The translations under genes and the position numbers were made by a program. A DNA stretch of 64,000 nucleotides. Origin: Sphingobacteriales bacterium (GTDB lineage: Bacteria > Bacteroidota > Bacteroidia > Chitinophagales > Chitinophagaceae). Below are positions 6,548 to 15,208 of this stretch, in pieces (the stretch's first letter is position 1; each line of letters begins with the position of its first letter). Below the pieces are notes generated by a model. It ran no database searches. It saw nothing but the letters and a program-made list of their open reading frames with translations, and was not told the DNA's origin. The DNA is taken from assembly GCA_012270485.1 (NCBI GenBank), contig JAAXIF010000007.1:1-64000 (forward strand). Reading direction: 5' to 3'.

Positions 6548-9166
6548 TTACCGAATTAATACAGCTGTGCCTTTACGAAATACCGTTTTTCCATAAATGT
6601 CTTTTCCCTGTGTCATAAACACATAAGTCCCCGAACCTTGTGAAATGCCATTATACCTACCATCCCATCCAATACCTTGTTGACTGGTACTAAATAACAA
6701 TTGTCCCCACCGATTGTAAACCCTGAAATATTGAAGCTCAGTAATACCTACCGGTATGGGTTTTAAGATATCATTTTTACCATCTCCATTGGGTGTGAAT
6801 CCACTAGGCACCAAAATATCAGGTTGACTTTTTAATACTTTCACGAGTATATCATCTTCTCCATAACAACCGCCGGCATCTGTTACCCGAACACGATACA
6901 AGATAGAGTCGACATCATTTCCCAATTGTACAAGGGGGTTATGAATCATGGTATTATTCAAACCGAGAGAAGGTGTCCAATTAAACTGAGTACCACTGGA
7001 TGCTGTTGCTTCTAAAGCTAGTAATTGATCAGGTACAATCATGGTATCTCTTCCAGCGTTCACAATAATATTGGGAATAACCTGTATTAAGATAGAGTCG
7101 CGCACAGACTTTGGACAACCGGATAAAGTATCTCTCACAACAAGTGTATAAATCATAGTTCGAGTTGGTCCTGCTAATGGATTCAAACTGTTTGTATTCA
7201 ACAATGCATTGGTGGGTAACCACCGAAAATCTGTTCCTGTATAGGTTGCATTTAGTTGTACACGACTTCCATAGCATATAATGGTATCACGTGTTGTAAT
7301 ATTTGCTTGCGGATAAGGTGCTACCCTTACTGTGATTTGGTCTGTTGCTTGACAACTGCCTAAATTACCAATGACCGTATACGTTGTGTTTGCTGTTGGC
7401 CTGGCGACAGGATTTTTAACAGTAGGATTGTTGAGTGTTAATGAAGGTGACCAAGCAAATGAACTTGCAATGGTATTTGTGCGAAGTGTGATCAGATCGG
7501 TTAGGCAGATGGTAGTATCCGGTCCGGCTTGTACGGTGATATAGTCCACTACATTCACGGTTACTGTATCTGTATTGGTACAACCATTTTCAGACATGGT
7601 AACAATATACCGTGTAGTGTCTTTGGGAAACACAATCGGTCGATTGGTATTGATTCCAAGAATATTTGTATTAGGTACCCAACTGAAATTACCGGTACCA
7701 GATACAGGAATCAATAAACTGTCAACACTGCAAATAACCGTATCTCTAAAAGGGAGTTGAATGATGGGTTTGTCGCGAATGGTGATTGATTTTCTGATAC
7801 TATCTACACAGCCCTTACTGCTTTCAACGATCAATTTTACTGATGCCAGCAAACTTCCTGCATATTTGTATTGCGGATTGGCCATTCTTGACGTGTCTGC
7901 CAATGTGGTATCCACTCCGAAATTCCATTTCCATTTATTGATCACGCCATATTGGGCAAAACTGGCATCCGTAAACTGATAGGGTAATTGTGCGCAAAAC
8001 CCGCTGCTGGTAAAGTCAGCTTTGAATCCGGGATAGACCAATACTTCGGTACTGTCTTTGCCTTCACATCCTTCCGGACCTCTTACGGTTAAACGTGCGA
8101 TGTATCTGCCTGTATCTGCATAAGTGAAAACAGGTGTTGCAGAAGTAGAGAAATTATTTGTATTGCCGGGTAGACCAAAATCCCATAAATAAGAGGTAAT
8201 GGCTGAAGATGTAGAACCGTTTTCGAACTTTACGGTATTGTCATCACATTTTACAATTCTTGGTGGGAGATCGGCTTCAATCAAATCACAGTCATCTACT
8301 TTTAAAATAAAATCTTTTCGATGTTCTGCAATGGGTTTTCCATTTCTCCATTCGGTAATACAAACGCTCACTACGTATTGTCCACCCGGAGGTGCGATGC
8401 CTGAAATAATACCGGTTTCAGGATCAATCGTCACTTGATCACCAAGCGGCTGGCTGCCATTATAGGGGAAAGCATAACTCAATGGATTTAATATGAGGCT
8501 TTGTGGAATAGGGGCATTATTACTACCGCTATTTCCTGCAAATCCATCACAAAAAGAATACGTTAGTTTATCGCCATCTGTATCTGTAGCACTGAAATCT
8601 AATATGAATTTTTTTTCTGTGCAAACCAATGCTGTATCTCTTACCCGGAATTGTGGACTGCTATTATGTTGTCCTTCCGGAAGAGAAGCGGTACCGGGTA
8701 TTTTTGTGATATAATTACTGCCTACACTCACTGGTACTGCCAGATTTGAAATGCGATCGATTCTGCAACAGCCTGTTCTGGAAAGAAGATAGCCACTTTG
8801 ATTATTGGGTAAAGCAATTACATTGGAATAGATCGCTACTTCATAACACACTACCGGATCACCTACTAAACAGGGAAATAAATCTGTTCTGAGTCTAAGC
8901 TCATTAACAGAACCAATCATAGGCAAGGAAAGGTCGGTATACAGAATATCGTTCTGATAAATTCCTACGTTCACTCTTTCATTTTCTAAACGAGGTCCCG
9001 GAGAAGAACATTCCCTGAAAAGACGTAAGGTGATTTTATAATTACTGGTGTTGGGTGCATTACCTGAACCGAGGTATTCATAGTACAATTCTCCACCCGC
9101 CACATGTCTGGAGAGTGCTGGCAATGTGCATAGAAGCAGAAAGATTATGAAGAATGATTTCTTCAT
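6548..9166 (-). CDS. T9SS type B cargo protein with PKD domains (copy 2)
   Basis: An 872-aa paralogue of the 3680-6340 product with the same order: signal peptide (FFIIFLLLCTLPALS), HVAGGELYYEYLGSG N-terminal module, PKD domains (SYLWDFGLPGN, KWKWNFGVD), Ig-like repeats and a C-terminal type B sorting domain (VPSGFTPNGDGKND ... YNRWGQLLFS). The two copies agree over their whole length, which points to tandem duplication followed by divergence. It lies 8 nt upstream of the stop side of the hydrolase gene but carries its own signal peptide and is probably transcribed with its neighbours on this strand. Predicted to be surface-exposed or released; function beyond that is unknown. Confidence 0.88.
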   Translation of the reverse strand: MKKSFFIIFLLLCTLPALSRHVAGGELYYEYLGSGNAPNTSNYKITLRLFRECSSPGPRLENERVNVGIYQNDILYTDLSLPMIGSVNELRLRTDLFPCLVGDPVVCYEVAIYSNVIALPNNQSGYLLSRTGCCRIDRISNLAVPVSVGSNYITKIPGTASLPEGQHNSSPQFRVRDTALVCTEKKFILDFSATDTDGDKLTYSFCDGFAGNSGSNNAPIPQSLILNPLSYAFPYNGSQPLGDQVTIDPETGIISGIAPPGGQYVVSVCITEWRNGKPIAEHRKDFILKVDDCDLIEADLPPRIVKCDDNTVKFENGSTSSAITSYLWDFGLPGNTNNFSTSATPVFTYADTGRYIARLTVRGPEGCEGKDSTEVLVYPGFKADFTSSGFCAQLPYQFTDASFAQYGVINKWKWNFGVDTTLADTSRMANPQYKYAGSLLASVKLIVESSKGCVDSIRKSITIRDKPIIQLPFRDTVICSVDSLLIPVSGTGNFSWVPNTNILGINTNRPIVFPKDTTRYIVTMSENGCTNTDTVTVNVVDYITVQAGPDTTICLTDLITLRTNTIASSFAWSPSLTLNNPTVKNPVARPTANTTYTVIGNLGSCQATDQITVRVAPYPQANITTRDTIICYGSRVQLNATYTGTDFRWLPTNALLNTNSLNPLAGPTRTMIYTLVVRDTLSGCPKSVRDSILIQVIPNIIVNAGRDTMIVPDQLLALEATASSGTQFNWTPSLGLNNTMIHNPLVQLGNDVDSILYRVRVTDAGGCYGEDDILVKVLKSQPDILVPSGFTPNGDGKNDILKPIPVGITELQYFRVYNRWGQLLFSTSQQGIGWDGRYNGISQGSGTYVFMTQGKDIYGKTVFRKGTAVLIR

Positions 9167-9174
9167 AAAAAATA

Positions 9175-10008
9175 TTAGGATTGATGTATAAACGCATCGA
9201 TATATTGATGGATCCTTTCTGTTGATTCTAACATGCCCATATGACCAATTCCATCCAGTATATGAATATACGAGTTTAATGGAAGATGCGTTTGCTGCAA
9301 TACATCGTTTAAGGGCGCGGCTACATCTTCCGTTCCAAGAACGAACAAAACAGGTAAGGGGTTGCCTTGTAAAACAGCAGTTCGATCAGGTCTTTGCATC
9401 ATGGCGTAATAATAGGCCTGTAAACTGGAAGTTGGAATAGATGCTGATTTTTCAATCAGTGCTTCAATAATTTCAGGATGATTCTTCTTGAAACTAGTGC
9501 CAAAAAGATTGGGGATGGTATTTTTTAAAAAGGGAAACCCACCATACTTATCCATCATTTCAATGCCTCGTAAGCGATTATTTTTTTTCTCTTCACTATC
9601 AGCAAATGCAGTAGAATGAATCAAGCCAAAACCTAATAATTGTTTCGGATACTTCTCAGCATAAGCTAATGTGATATAACCACCCATACTATGCCCAAGC
9701 ATGAAGCATTGATTGATTTTTTCGTTTGCTAGCATGGAGTGAACGGCATCTGCCAGGTTGTGAATCGTGAATTGTGAATTGTGAATGGCATTTTGTTGCA
9801 ATGAGATGTGTTGGGTGCTTTTCCATTCTGATAATCCTGTGCCGGGTAAATCAGGAATAATGAGTGTACAGGTTTTCTGTAAGTGAGCTATTGATGCATC
9901 CCAGATGCTGCTGTCTTCACCAAATCCATGTAGCAATACAACAGGAATACCTGTTCCCACTACCTGATAGTGAATGGTGCCGTCAGACCATGTACAATGT
10001 TTATGCAT
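9175..10008 (-). CDS. alpha/beta-fold hydrolase with an internal 7-nt tandem repeat
   Basis: A 277-aa hydrolase. It shows the oxyanion motif LLHGFGEDSSIWD, nucleophile elbow GHSMGG, an acid in LGTEDVAAP and the catalytic His in DGIGHMGM. The substrate is unknown. Its ATG overlaps the lnt stop (ATGCATAA, 8 nt), so it is co-translated with lnt. Residues of about 74-84 (AIHNSQFTIHN) are encoded by four tandem copies of a GTGAATT-like heptamer at 9760-9787. They appear as an insertion between the glycine-rich LPGTGLS segment and LADAVHSML, which are close together in typical relatives. Gain or loss of one heptamer would shift the frame. Confidence 0.87.
   Translation of the reverse strand: MHKHCTWSDGTIHYQVVGTGIPVVLLHGFGEDSSIWDASIAHLQKTCTLIIPDLPGTGLSEWKSTQHISLQQNAIHNSQFTIHNLADAVHSMLANEKINQCFMLGHSMGGYITLAYAEKYPKQLLGFGLIHSTAFADSEEKKNNRLRGIEMMDKYGGFPFLKNTIPNLFGTSFKKNHPEIIEALIEKSASIPTSSLQAYYYAMMQRPDRTAVLQGNPLPVLFVLGTEDVAAPLNDVLQQTHLPLNSYIHILDGIGHMGMLESTERIHQYIDAFIHQS
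9760..9787. repeat. 4 x 7-nt tandem repeat inside hydrolase gene
   Basis: GTGAATC, GTGAATT, GTGAATT and GTGAATG follow without gaps on the plus strand. Units of this kind are common in intergenic repeats of this phylum, but here they are translated in frame. Confidence 0.85.
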
Positions 10009-11566
10009 GTGATTGCTTTTTTCGAAGTTTATCCGTGAATTTCCATAGGATTAATAACACACTGATCGCTGAAGCAATTTTGTATAGATAATCTCCCCAC
10101 CGAACATAAAAAGTTTCTCCATTGACTACCGGTACTGCATATTTAATTGTCGTTTTTTGATCCCATGGCTCACTAACTTTGATCTCACCAACAGGATTGA
10201 TCACTGCAGAAATTCCTGTATTTGCACTTCTGGCTACCCATTTTCTTGTTTCAATAGCGCGAAGTTTGGCATAATGTAAATGCTGACGGTGTCCAGGTGT
10301 ATTTCCCCACCAACCATCATTGGTCATAATGGTAAGAATATTAGCACCTTGTTTCACATATTCACCTACATATTCACCATATACACTTTCATAGCAAATA
10401 ATAGGAGCACTGCTATACGGATTTTGTGGTGTGGTAAATGCAATAGCACGCTCAGATCTACCATATCCTCCGGTGGTACCTCCGAACTGTTCAAAAACAG
10501 GAGCCATGAAATTTAAAAAGGTAGGCAATGATTCCACACCCGGCACCAATTTGCTTTTATTGTAAAATGCAATGGGTTGTCCATTGCTGATATGTACTGC
10601 CGCATTGAATGCATCGTAATAGGTGCCGCTACCGCTTGTTCTGGCAGTGGCTGTTTGTTTTTCGTAACCGTAATTTTTATAGGTCTCGATTCCGGAAACA
10701 AGACTGATAGAAGGATTTTTTTTACTGAATTCAAAAACGGGCTGATAATAGCTACTATATAAAACATTGTCTTGCCATTCTGCAGCACTCATCGCTGTTT
10801 CAGGCCAGATGACCAAAGCTGTATTACTATCGATAGCTTGTTCAGTCAGTTGTAACAATGAGCTGATCTGTTCATGGGTAGACCCTGCATTGAATTTTCC
10901 ATAAGGGTCTACATTAGGTTGAACAATGACCAAATTGTATTTGATGTTTTCTTCTTGTAAAGAAGGTTTAATGAAAAGAGAGATCAATACCGGAATGATC
11001 AAAATAGCTATCGTGATGGCTAATTTTTTTTGGAATGCAGTTTTCTGTTGATAAGCGCCAATGGTTTCATACAAGAAAATATTAGCGACCAATACCCATA
11101 AAGTTCCACCTTGTACACCCGTGAATTCATACCATTGAATACTATCAGGATACATCGCAAACACATTGCCTAATGATAACCAAGGCCAGCTCAATTGCCA
11201 GTTGTGATGTATGTATTCAAAACACATCCAAAAACTGATCAAAGAAATATAGCCGATGCGTTTTCCTTTTTTCTTCAGATGATAATAGCCCCACCATGGG
11301 AAAGTCATTAACATGCTATTAAACATAATAGCAGCAATAGTGCCTACATCTGTAGAGTTCCACATCCACCAGGTAGTGCCGGTATTCCAAATTAGTGTGG
11401 TAAGAAATGTCCAACCAAAAAAACGAGCAGCAGTCATAGGTCTGTCTGCTACCATCAATAATGGTATCCAAGCAATAAATATCAATGGCATCAGAAAAGA
11501 AGCTGGCCATGCTAGGTACAATAAGCATCCGGATAAGACAACGAGGTACAAAGAAGGTATTTTCAC
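10001..11566 (-). CDS. lnt: apolipoprotein N-acyltransferase
   Basis: Inner-membrane enzyme of 521 aa that adds the third acyl chain to the N-terminal Cys of lipoproteins. The N-terminal half (about 1-195) has several hydrophobic helices. The C-terminal half is a nitrilase-like domain with the triad Glu in VIWPETAM, Lys in YNKSKLVPG and Cys in ICYESVYGEY. The length fits the family. The start codon appears to be GTG (11564-11566), as no ATG occurs before the first helix. It lies about 80 nt below guaB, separated from it by a terminator, and overlaps the hydrolase gene by 8 nt, so it likely has its own promoter. Confidence 0.92.
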   Translation of the reverse strand: MKIPSLYLVVLSGCLLYLAWPASFLMPLIFIAWIPLLMVADRPMTAARFFGWTFLTTLIWNTGTTWWMWNSTDVGTIAAIMFNSMLMTFPWWGYYHLKKKGKRIGYISLISFWMCFEYIHHNWQLSWPWLSLGNVFAMYPDSIQWYEFTGVQGGTLWVLVANIFLYETIGAYQQKTAFQKKLAITIAILIIPVLISLFIKPSLQEENIKYNLVIVQPNVDPYGKFNAGSTHEQISSLLQLTEQAIDSNTALVIWPETAMSAAEWQDNVLYSSYYQPVFEFSKKNPSISLVSGIETYKNYGYEKQTATARTSGSGTYYDAFNAAVHISNGQPIAFYNKSKLVPGVESLPTFLNFMAPVFEQFGGTTGGYGRSERAIAFTTPQNPYSSAPIICYESVYGEYVGEYVKQGANILTIMTNDGWWGNTPGHRQHLHYAKLRAIETRKWVARSANTGISAVINPVGEIKVSEPWDQKTTIKYAVPVVNGETFYVRWGDYLYKIASAISVLLILWKFTDKLRKKQSHA

Positions 11567-11603
11567 AAACTATATTTATTGACTCAAGTTCGGAATAAAA
11601 AAT

Positions 11604-11634
11604 AAAAAGCTCCGAAACAGATCGGAGCTTTTTT
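11604..11634 (-). terminator. intrinsic terminator of guaB
   Basis: Stem AAAAAGCTCCGA / TCGGAGCTTTTT with a 6-nt loop (AACAGA). On the minus strand it is followed by TTTTTATTTTTT. It lies 15 nt past the guaB stop. Confidence 0.92.
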
Positions 11635-11648
11635 GATGAATAGATGAT

Positions 11649-13148
11649 CTATTTCCTACTATAATTCGGTGCTTCTTTTGTAATATCAATATCATGCGCA
11701 TGGCTTTCTTTCATCCCTGCATTGGTGATCTTGACAAATGTAGCTTGTTGTAAAGCTTTGATATTTTTAGCTCCACAATAACCCATACCGGCCCTTAGTC
11801 CACCTACGTATTGATAAATAATCTCACTCAAACTTCCTTTATACGCAACACGACCTTCAATTCCTTCCGGTACAAACTTTTTAATATCATCTTCTACATC
11901 CTGAAAATAACGATCGCCGCTACCCTGACTCATCGCACCTAAACTTCCCATGCCTCTGTATTCTTTGAACTTGCGTCCTTCATAGATGATGGTGTCACCC
12001 GGACTTTCCTGTACGCCTGCAAAAACGCTACCCATCATCACCAAGTTCGCACCTGCTGCTAATGCTTTTACCATATCACCGGTATAGCGAATACCACCAT
12101 CGGCAATAATAGGAGTACCTTTTGTTTTCAAAGCATGACTAGCTTCCATGATGGCAGTCAGTTGTGGAACACCTGCACCGGCAACAATACGAGTAGTACA
12201 AATAGAACCCGGACCGATACCTACTTTTACAGCATCGGCACCTGCATCTGCTAAAGCTTTGGCTCCTGCGGCTGTGCCTACATTACCTGCTATGATCTGT
12301 AAGTTTTTGAAATTTTTTCTCAGTGCTTTTAATGCTTCAATCACACCTTTGCTATGTCCATGAGCACTGTCAAGCGTTACCACATCTACACCAACTTGTT
12401 GTAAGGCAGCAGCACGATCCATCAGATCACGAGTAATGCCTAATGCAGCACCTACCAATAGTCTACCTAAGTTGTCCTTAACACCATTGGGGAAATTGCT
12501 TAGTTGCATGATGTCACGGTAAGTAATCAAACCAATGAGTTTGCCTTGTTTGTTGACAACAGGGAGTTTTTCAATTTTATATTGACGTAAGATCTTCTCC
12601 GCCTTTTTCAGATCGGTACCTTCGGGAGCGGTGATGAGATTTTCTTTGGTCATCACTTCTTTCACCTTTCTTTTTTTATCTGTCTCAAAACGAAGGTCTC
12701 GGTTGGTGAGAATACCCACGAGTTTTTGTCCGCCGTCGATGATAGGAATACCACCAATCTTATTCTCTTTCATCAATTTCAACGCATCACCAATCGTAGC
12801 ATCTACCAACAAGGTAACAGGGTCGATGATCATACCACTTTCACTACGCTTTACCTTACGCACTTGCTCAGCTTGCTTTTCAATGGTCATGTTTTTATGA
12901 AGAATGCCCAATCCGCCTTCACGTGCCAATGCAATGGCCAAACCTGCTTCTGTGACGGTATCCATCGCAGCGGATAGGATCGGAACATTCAATGTAATGG
13001 CTTTGGTAAGTTGTGAACGGATATCAACTTCGCGGGGAAGGATTTCACTGTAAGCGGGCATCAACAGAACATCATCGAAGGTAAGCCCTTCACCAAATAA
13101 CCTGGATGCAGCAGCATTGTTGCGGGGAGAAGATTTTCTTGTTGCCAT
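11649..13148 (-). CDS. guaB: IMP dehydrogenase
   Basis: Oxidises IMP to XMP with NAD, the first committed step of GTP synthesis. The 499-aa cytoplasmic protein has the [18 protein letters not shown] opening strand, a CBS pair inserted at about 95-215 ([40 protein letters not shown]), the catalytic loop [11 protein letters not shown] and the flap [10 protein letters not shown]. An upstream TTG would give two more residues, but it sits inside the -7 promoter element, so I take ATG 13148 as the start. The promoter TTTG-N21-TATCTTTG ends three bases before this ATG, which implies a leaderless or near-leaderless message. A clear terminator follows. Confidence 0.95.
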   Translation of the reverse strand: MATRKSSPRNNAAASRLFGEGLTFDDVLLMPAYSEILPREVDIRSQLTKAITLNVPILSAAMDTVTEAGLAIALAREGGLGILHKNMTIEKQAEQVRKVKRSESGMIIDPVTLLVDATIGDALKLMKENKIGGIPIIDGGQKLVGILTNRDLRFETDKKRKVKEVMTKENLITAPEGTDLKKAEKILRQYKIEKLPVVNKQGKLIGLITYRDIMQLSNFPNGVKDNLGRLLVGAALGITRDLMDRAAALQQVGVDVVTLDSAHGHSKGVIEALKALRKNFKNLQIIAGNVGTAAGAKALADAGADAVKVGIGPGSICTTRIVAGAGVPQLTAIMEASHALKTKGTPIIADGGIRYTGDMVKALAAGANLVMMGSVFAGVQESPGDTIIYEGRKFKEYRGMGSLGAMSQGSGDRYFQDVEDDIKKFVPEGIEGRVAYKGSLSEIIYQYVGGLRAGMGYCGAKNIKALQQATFVKITNAGMKESHAHDIDITKEAPNYSRK

Positions 13149-13151
13149 GTG

Positions 13152-13184
13152 CAAAGATAGTTCAATGGGAATATTGGTTCCAAA
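13152..13184 (-). promoter_or_regulatory. guaB promoter
   Basis: Minus-strand TTTG (13181-13184), 21 nt, then TATCTTTG (13152-13159), close to the Bacteroidota sigma-ABfr consensus. Only CAC separates the -7 element from the ATG, placing the transcription start at or within a few bases of the start codon. Confidence 0.65.
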
Positions 13185-13207
13185 AAATGATTTTAGCTGA
13201 TAGGAAA

Positions 13208-13305
13208 TGGCTTATAGGTTATGGCATATAGTTAATAGCGTATAGCTCATAGCATATAGTTCATGGTGCCTTCTTACTATATGCCATAACCTATATGCTA
13301 TACGC
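13208..13305. repeat. family C inverted repeat overlapping the dprA stop
   Basis: Perfect 19-bp arms at 13214-13232 and 13276-13294 (ATAGGTTATGGCATATAGT) within a longer run of ATAGCTTATGGC-like units. The TAG stop of dprA (13298-13300) is part of the repeat. Confidence 0.85.
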
Positions 13306-14401
13306 TCAATTCGTACCTCTTCCCCGGCAACTGAATAATGATATTCTGTAATTCAAGATTGAGTATGGCTGAGGCCATGGCTGAGCTGGGGAGTTGAGTT
13401 TTGAGGTAGAGCTCATCTACATGTATTTGATGATGTTCAGTGAGTATTGATACGATGATTTGTTCTTCTGATGAAAGTTCCGGGAATAATTTTTTTTGTA
13501 GATTTTTTTTCTTTTTGGGTTCTAACCAACCCAATGCGTTGATGATTTGTTCAGGGCTGGTAAAAGCCGTGGCTTTGTTTTGAGCGATCAATTGTAGGCA
13601 GCCACTGCTACGTTGATCATAAATACGTCCAGGTACTGCAAAAACATCACGGTTATATTCAAAAGCCAGATCTGCCGTGATCATACTTCCACCTTTCACT
13701 GCAGTTTCTATGACAACAGTTGCATCCGAAATACCGGCAACAATTCTGTTACGTTGTGGGAAATGATGTTTGTCGGGTAATGCATCCCACCAAAATTCTG
13801 TGAGTAGCCCACCTTGATCGATCATTTCCCTTGCTAGTGATCGATGTACGTGCGGATATATCGTTTTGAATCCATGCGCCATCACACCAATGGTAGGTAA
13901 TTGTTGCTGTAATGCCGATCGATGTGCAATGGCATCAATACCATGTGCCAATCCGCTTACAATCATCACATCATAGGGTTGTAATGCTTTGATCAATTGC
14001 TCAGTAACCGTTCTGCCATAGTCGGTTGCATTCCTACTACCAATTACACTGATGATTCTGGAAGGGTTCAAAGGTTTATTTCCTTTGAAAAAAAGGACCA
14101 ATGGGGGATCAGAACAGTTCTTTAATCGTTGCGGATATTGTTCATCAGTGATGAAAAGTAGGGTAAGCTGATGTTGCTCTATCTTCTTCAGTTCTTGTTC
14201 AGAGGAATCATGATCTGAAAATTTCTTGATCTGCGTAGCTCTTACTTCTCCAATTCCTTCTACCGCAGCCAATTCTTTTTTTCTGGCTTTGAAAACAGCA
14301 GAGGCAGATCCGAAATAGTCGATCAGCTGTTTGGTGAGAATACTGCCGATATCCGGTATTCGGGTGAGTGATAATTGATAAATACTTTCTTCTGTCATCA
14401 T
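13298..14401 (-). CDS. dprA: DNA-processing protein DprA
   Basis: Loads RecA on incoming single-stranded DNA in natural transformation. The 367-aa protein has an N-terminal helical/HhH part (about 1-75, AAVEGIGEVRA), a Rossmann-like DprA core with GSRNATDYG, SGLAHGIDAIAH, PQRNRIVAGISD and GGSMITADLAFEYNRDVFAVPG, and a C-terminal winged-helix domain (about 300-367). All core motifs are intact. No other competence gene is visible. The last two codons and stop lie in a family C repeat. Two adjacent ATGs open the gene; I used the first. Confidence 0.93.
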   Translation of the reverse strand: MMTEESIYQLSLTRIPDIGSILTKQLIDYFGSASAVFKARKKELAAVEGIGEVRATQIKKFSDHDSSEQELKKIEQHQLTLLFITDEQYPQRLKNCSDPPLVLFFKGNKPLNPSRIISVIGSRNATDYGRTVTEQLIKALQPYDVMIVSGLAHGIDAIAHRSALQQQLPTIGVMAHGFKTIYPHVHRSLAREMIDQGGLLTEFWWDALPDKHHFPQRNRIVAGISDATVVIETAVKGGSMITADLAFEYNRDVFAVPGRIYDQRSSGCLQLIAQNKATAFTSPEQIINALGWLEPKKKKNLQKKLFPELSSEEQIIVSILTEHHQIHVDELYLKTQLPSSAMASAILNLELQNIIIQLPGKRYELSV

Positions 14402-14497
14402 GCCGACAATGTCAGCAAAAAAATAATGGAGAAAACAGGTATTTATACATAGGGAATTACCTAATTAGTCCTTACATTCAAATTCTAAATTTTTAAA

Positions 14498-15208
14498 ATG
14501 CGTAGGATTATTAATGGATTGTTTTCCCTGATGATCTGCATAAAGCTTGATGCTCAGCTATTGGAAAAGCCATTTATTATTGAATATAAATCGGGCTATC
14601 TGGCATTGACGGATTCACTTCAGGTAAAGCTGTTAACAAAGCCTAAAAAATATCACCCTTTGAAAGACTATGAAATCATTGTAACAGGCGATATAGCATT
14701 TGTAAATTTTATTGAATCCGCAAGAGATAAAAATGCGAAAAAGCTAGGTACAAATTTCCGACATGATAATGTGTATTCTGATTTTAGTCAACAGAAGGAA
14801 TATCATCAAATACAAAGACATGAGTTAGATAATCGGCGATTGTTGGTGGAACGTAATTTTCCTGAATTACAATTTGATCTATATCAGGATTCTGTAAAAA
14901 TTCTGGGATATACTTGTTATAAAGCAATGCCTGCCAGAAATAATTATTTTAATGCAGTGGTATGGTATACACCACAAATTCCTTATCCAATATCTAAACA
15001 AGGGTTTACTGGGTTACCCGGTGCTATTTTAGCGATGGAAAGTTTCTCACATGGAATCAGGTATGTGTCTATTGCTTCCTCTATCAGACCCGAAAGTAGA
15101 ATTCCTAAAAAACCTACGAAAGGTTATCCCATTTCCGGAAAGGAGTATGTTGAAATGATGAATAAAGCGATTCCGGAAAATGTAAGAGCTGCTTTTACAA
15201 ACCAGTAA
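14498..15208 (+). CDS. GLPGLI family secreted protein
   Basis: A 236-aa protein with an N-terminal hydrophobic segment (MRRIINGLFSLMICIKLDAQ, probable signal peptide) and the family motif GFTGLPGAILAME near residue 170. This Bacteroidota-specific family (TIGR01200 type) is exported and has no known function; some members lie near outer-membrane transporters or two-component genes. The 3' end overlaps the convergent OmpA-family gene by 14 nt, so the two transcripts must run into each other and no terminator fits between them. Confidence 0.85.
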   Translation: MRRIINGLFSLMICIKLDAQLLEKPFIIEYKSGYLALTDSLQVKLLTKPKKYHPLKDYEIIVTGDIAFVNFIESARDKNAKKLGTNFRHDNVYSDFSQQKEYHQIQRHELDNRRLLVERNFPELQFDLYQDSVKILGYTCYKAMPARNNYFNAVVWYTPQIPYPISKQGFTGLPGAILAMESFSHGIRYVSIASSIRPESRIPKKPTKGYPISGKEYVEMMNKAIPENVRAAFTNQ

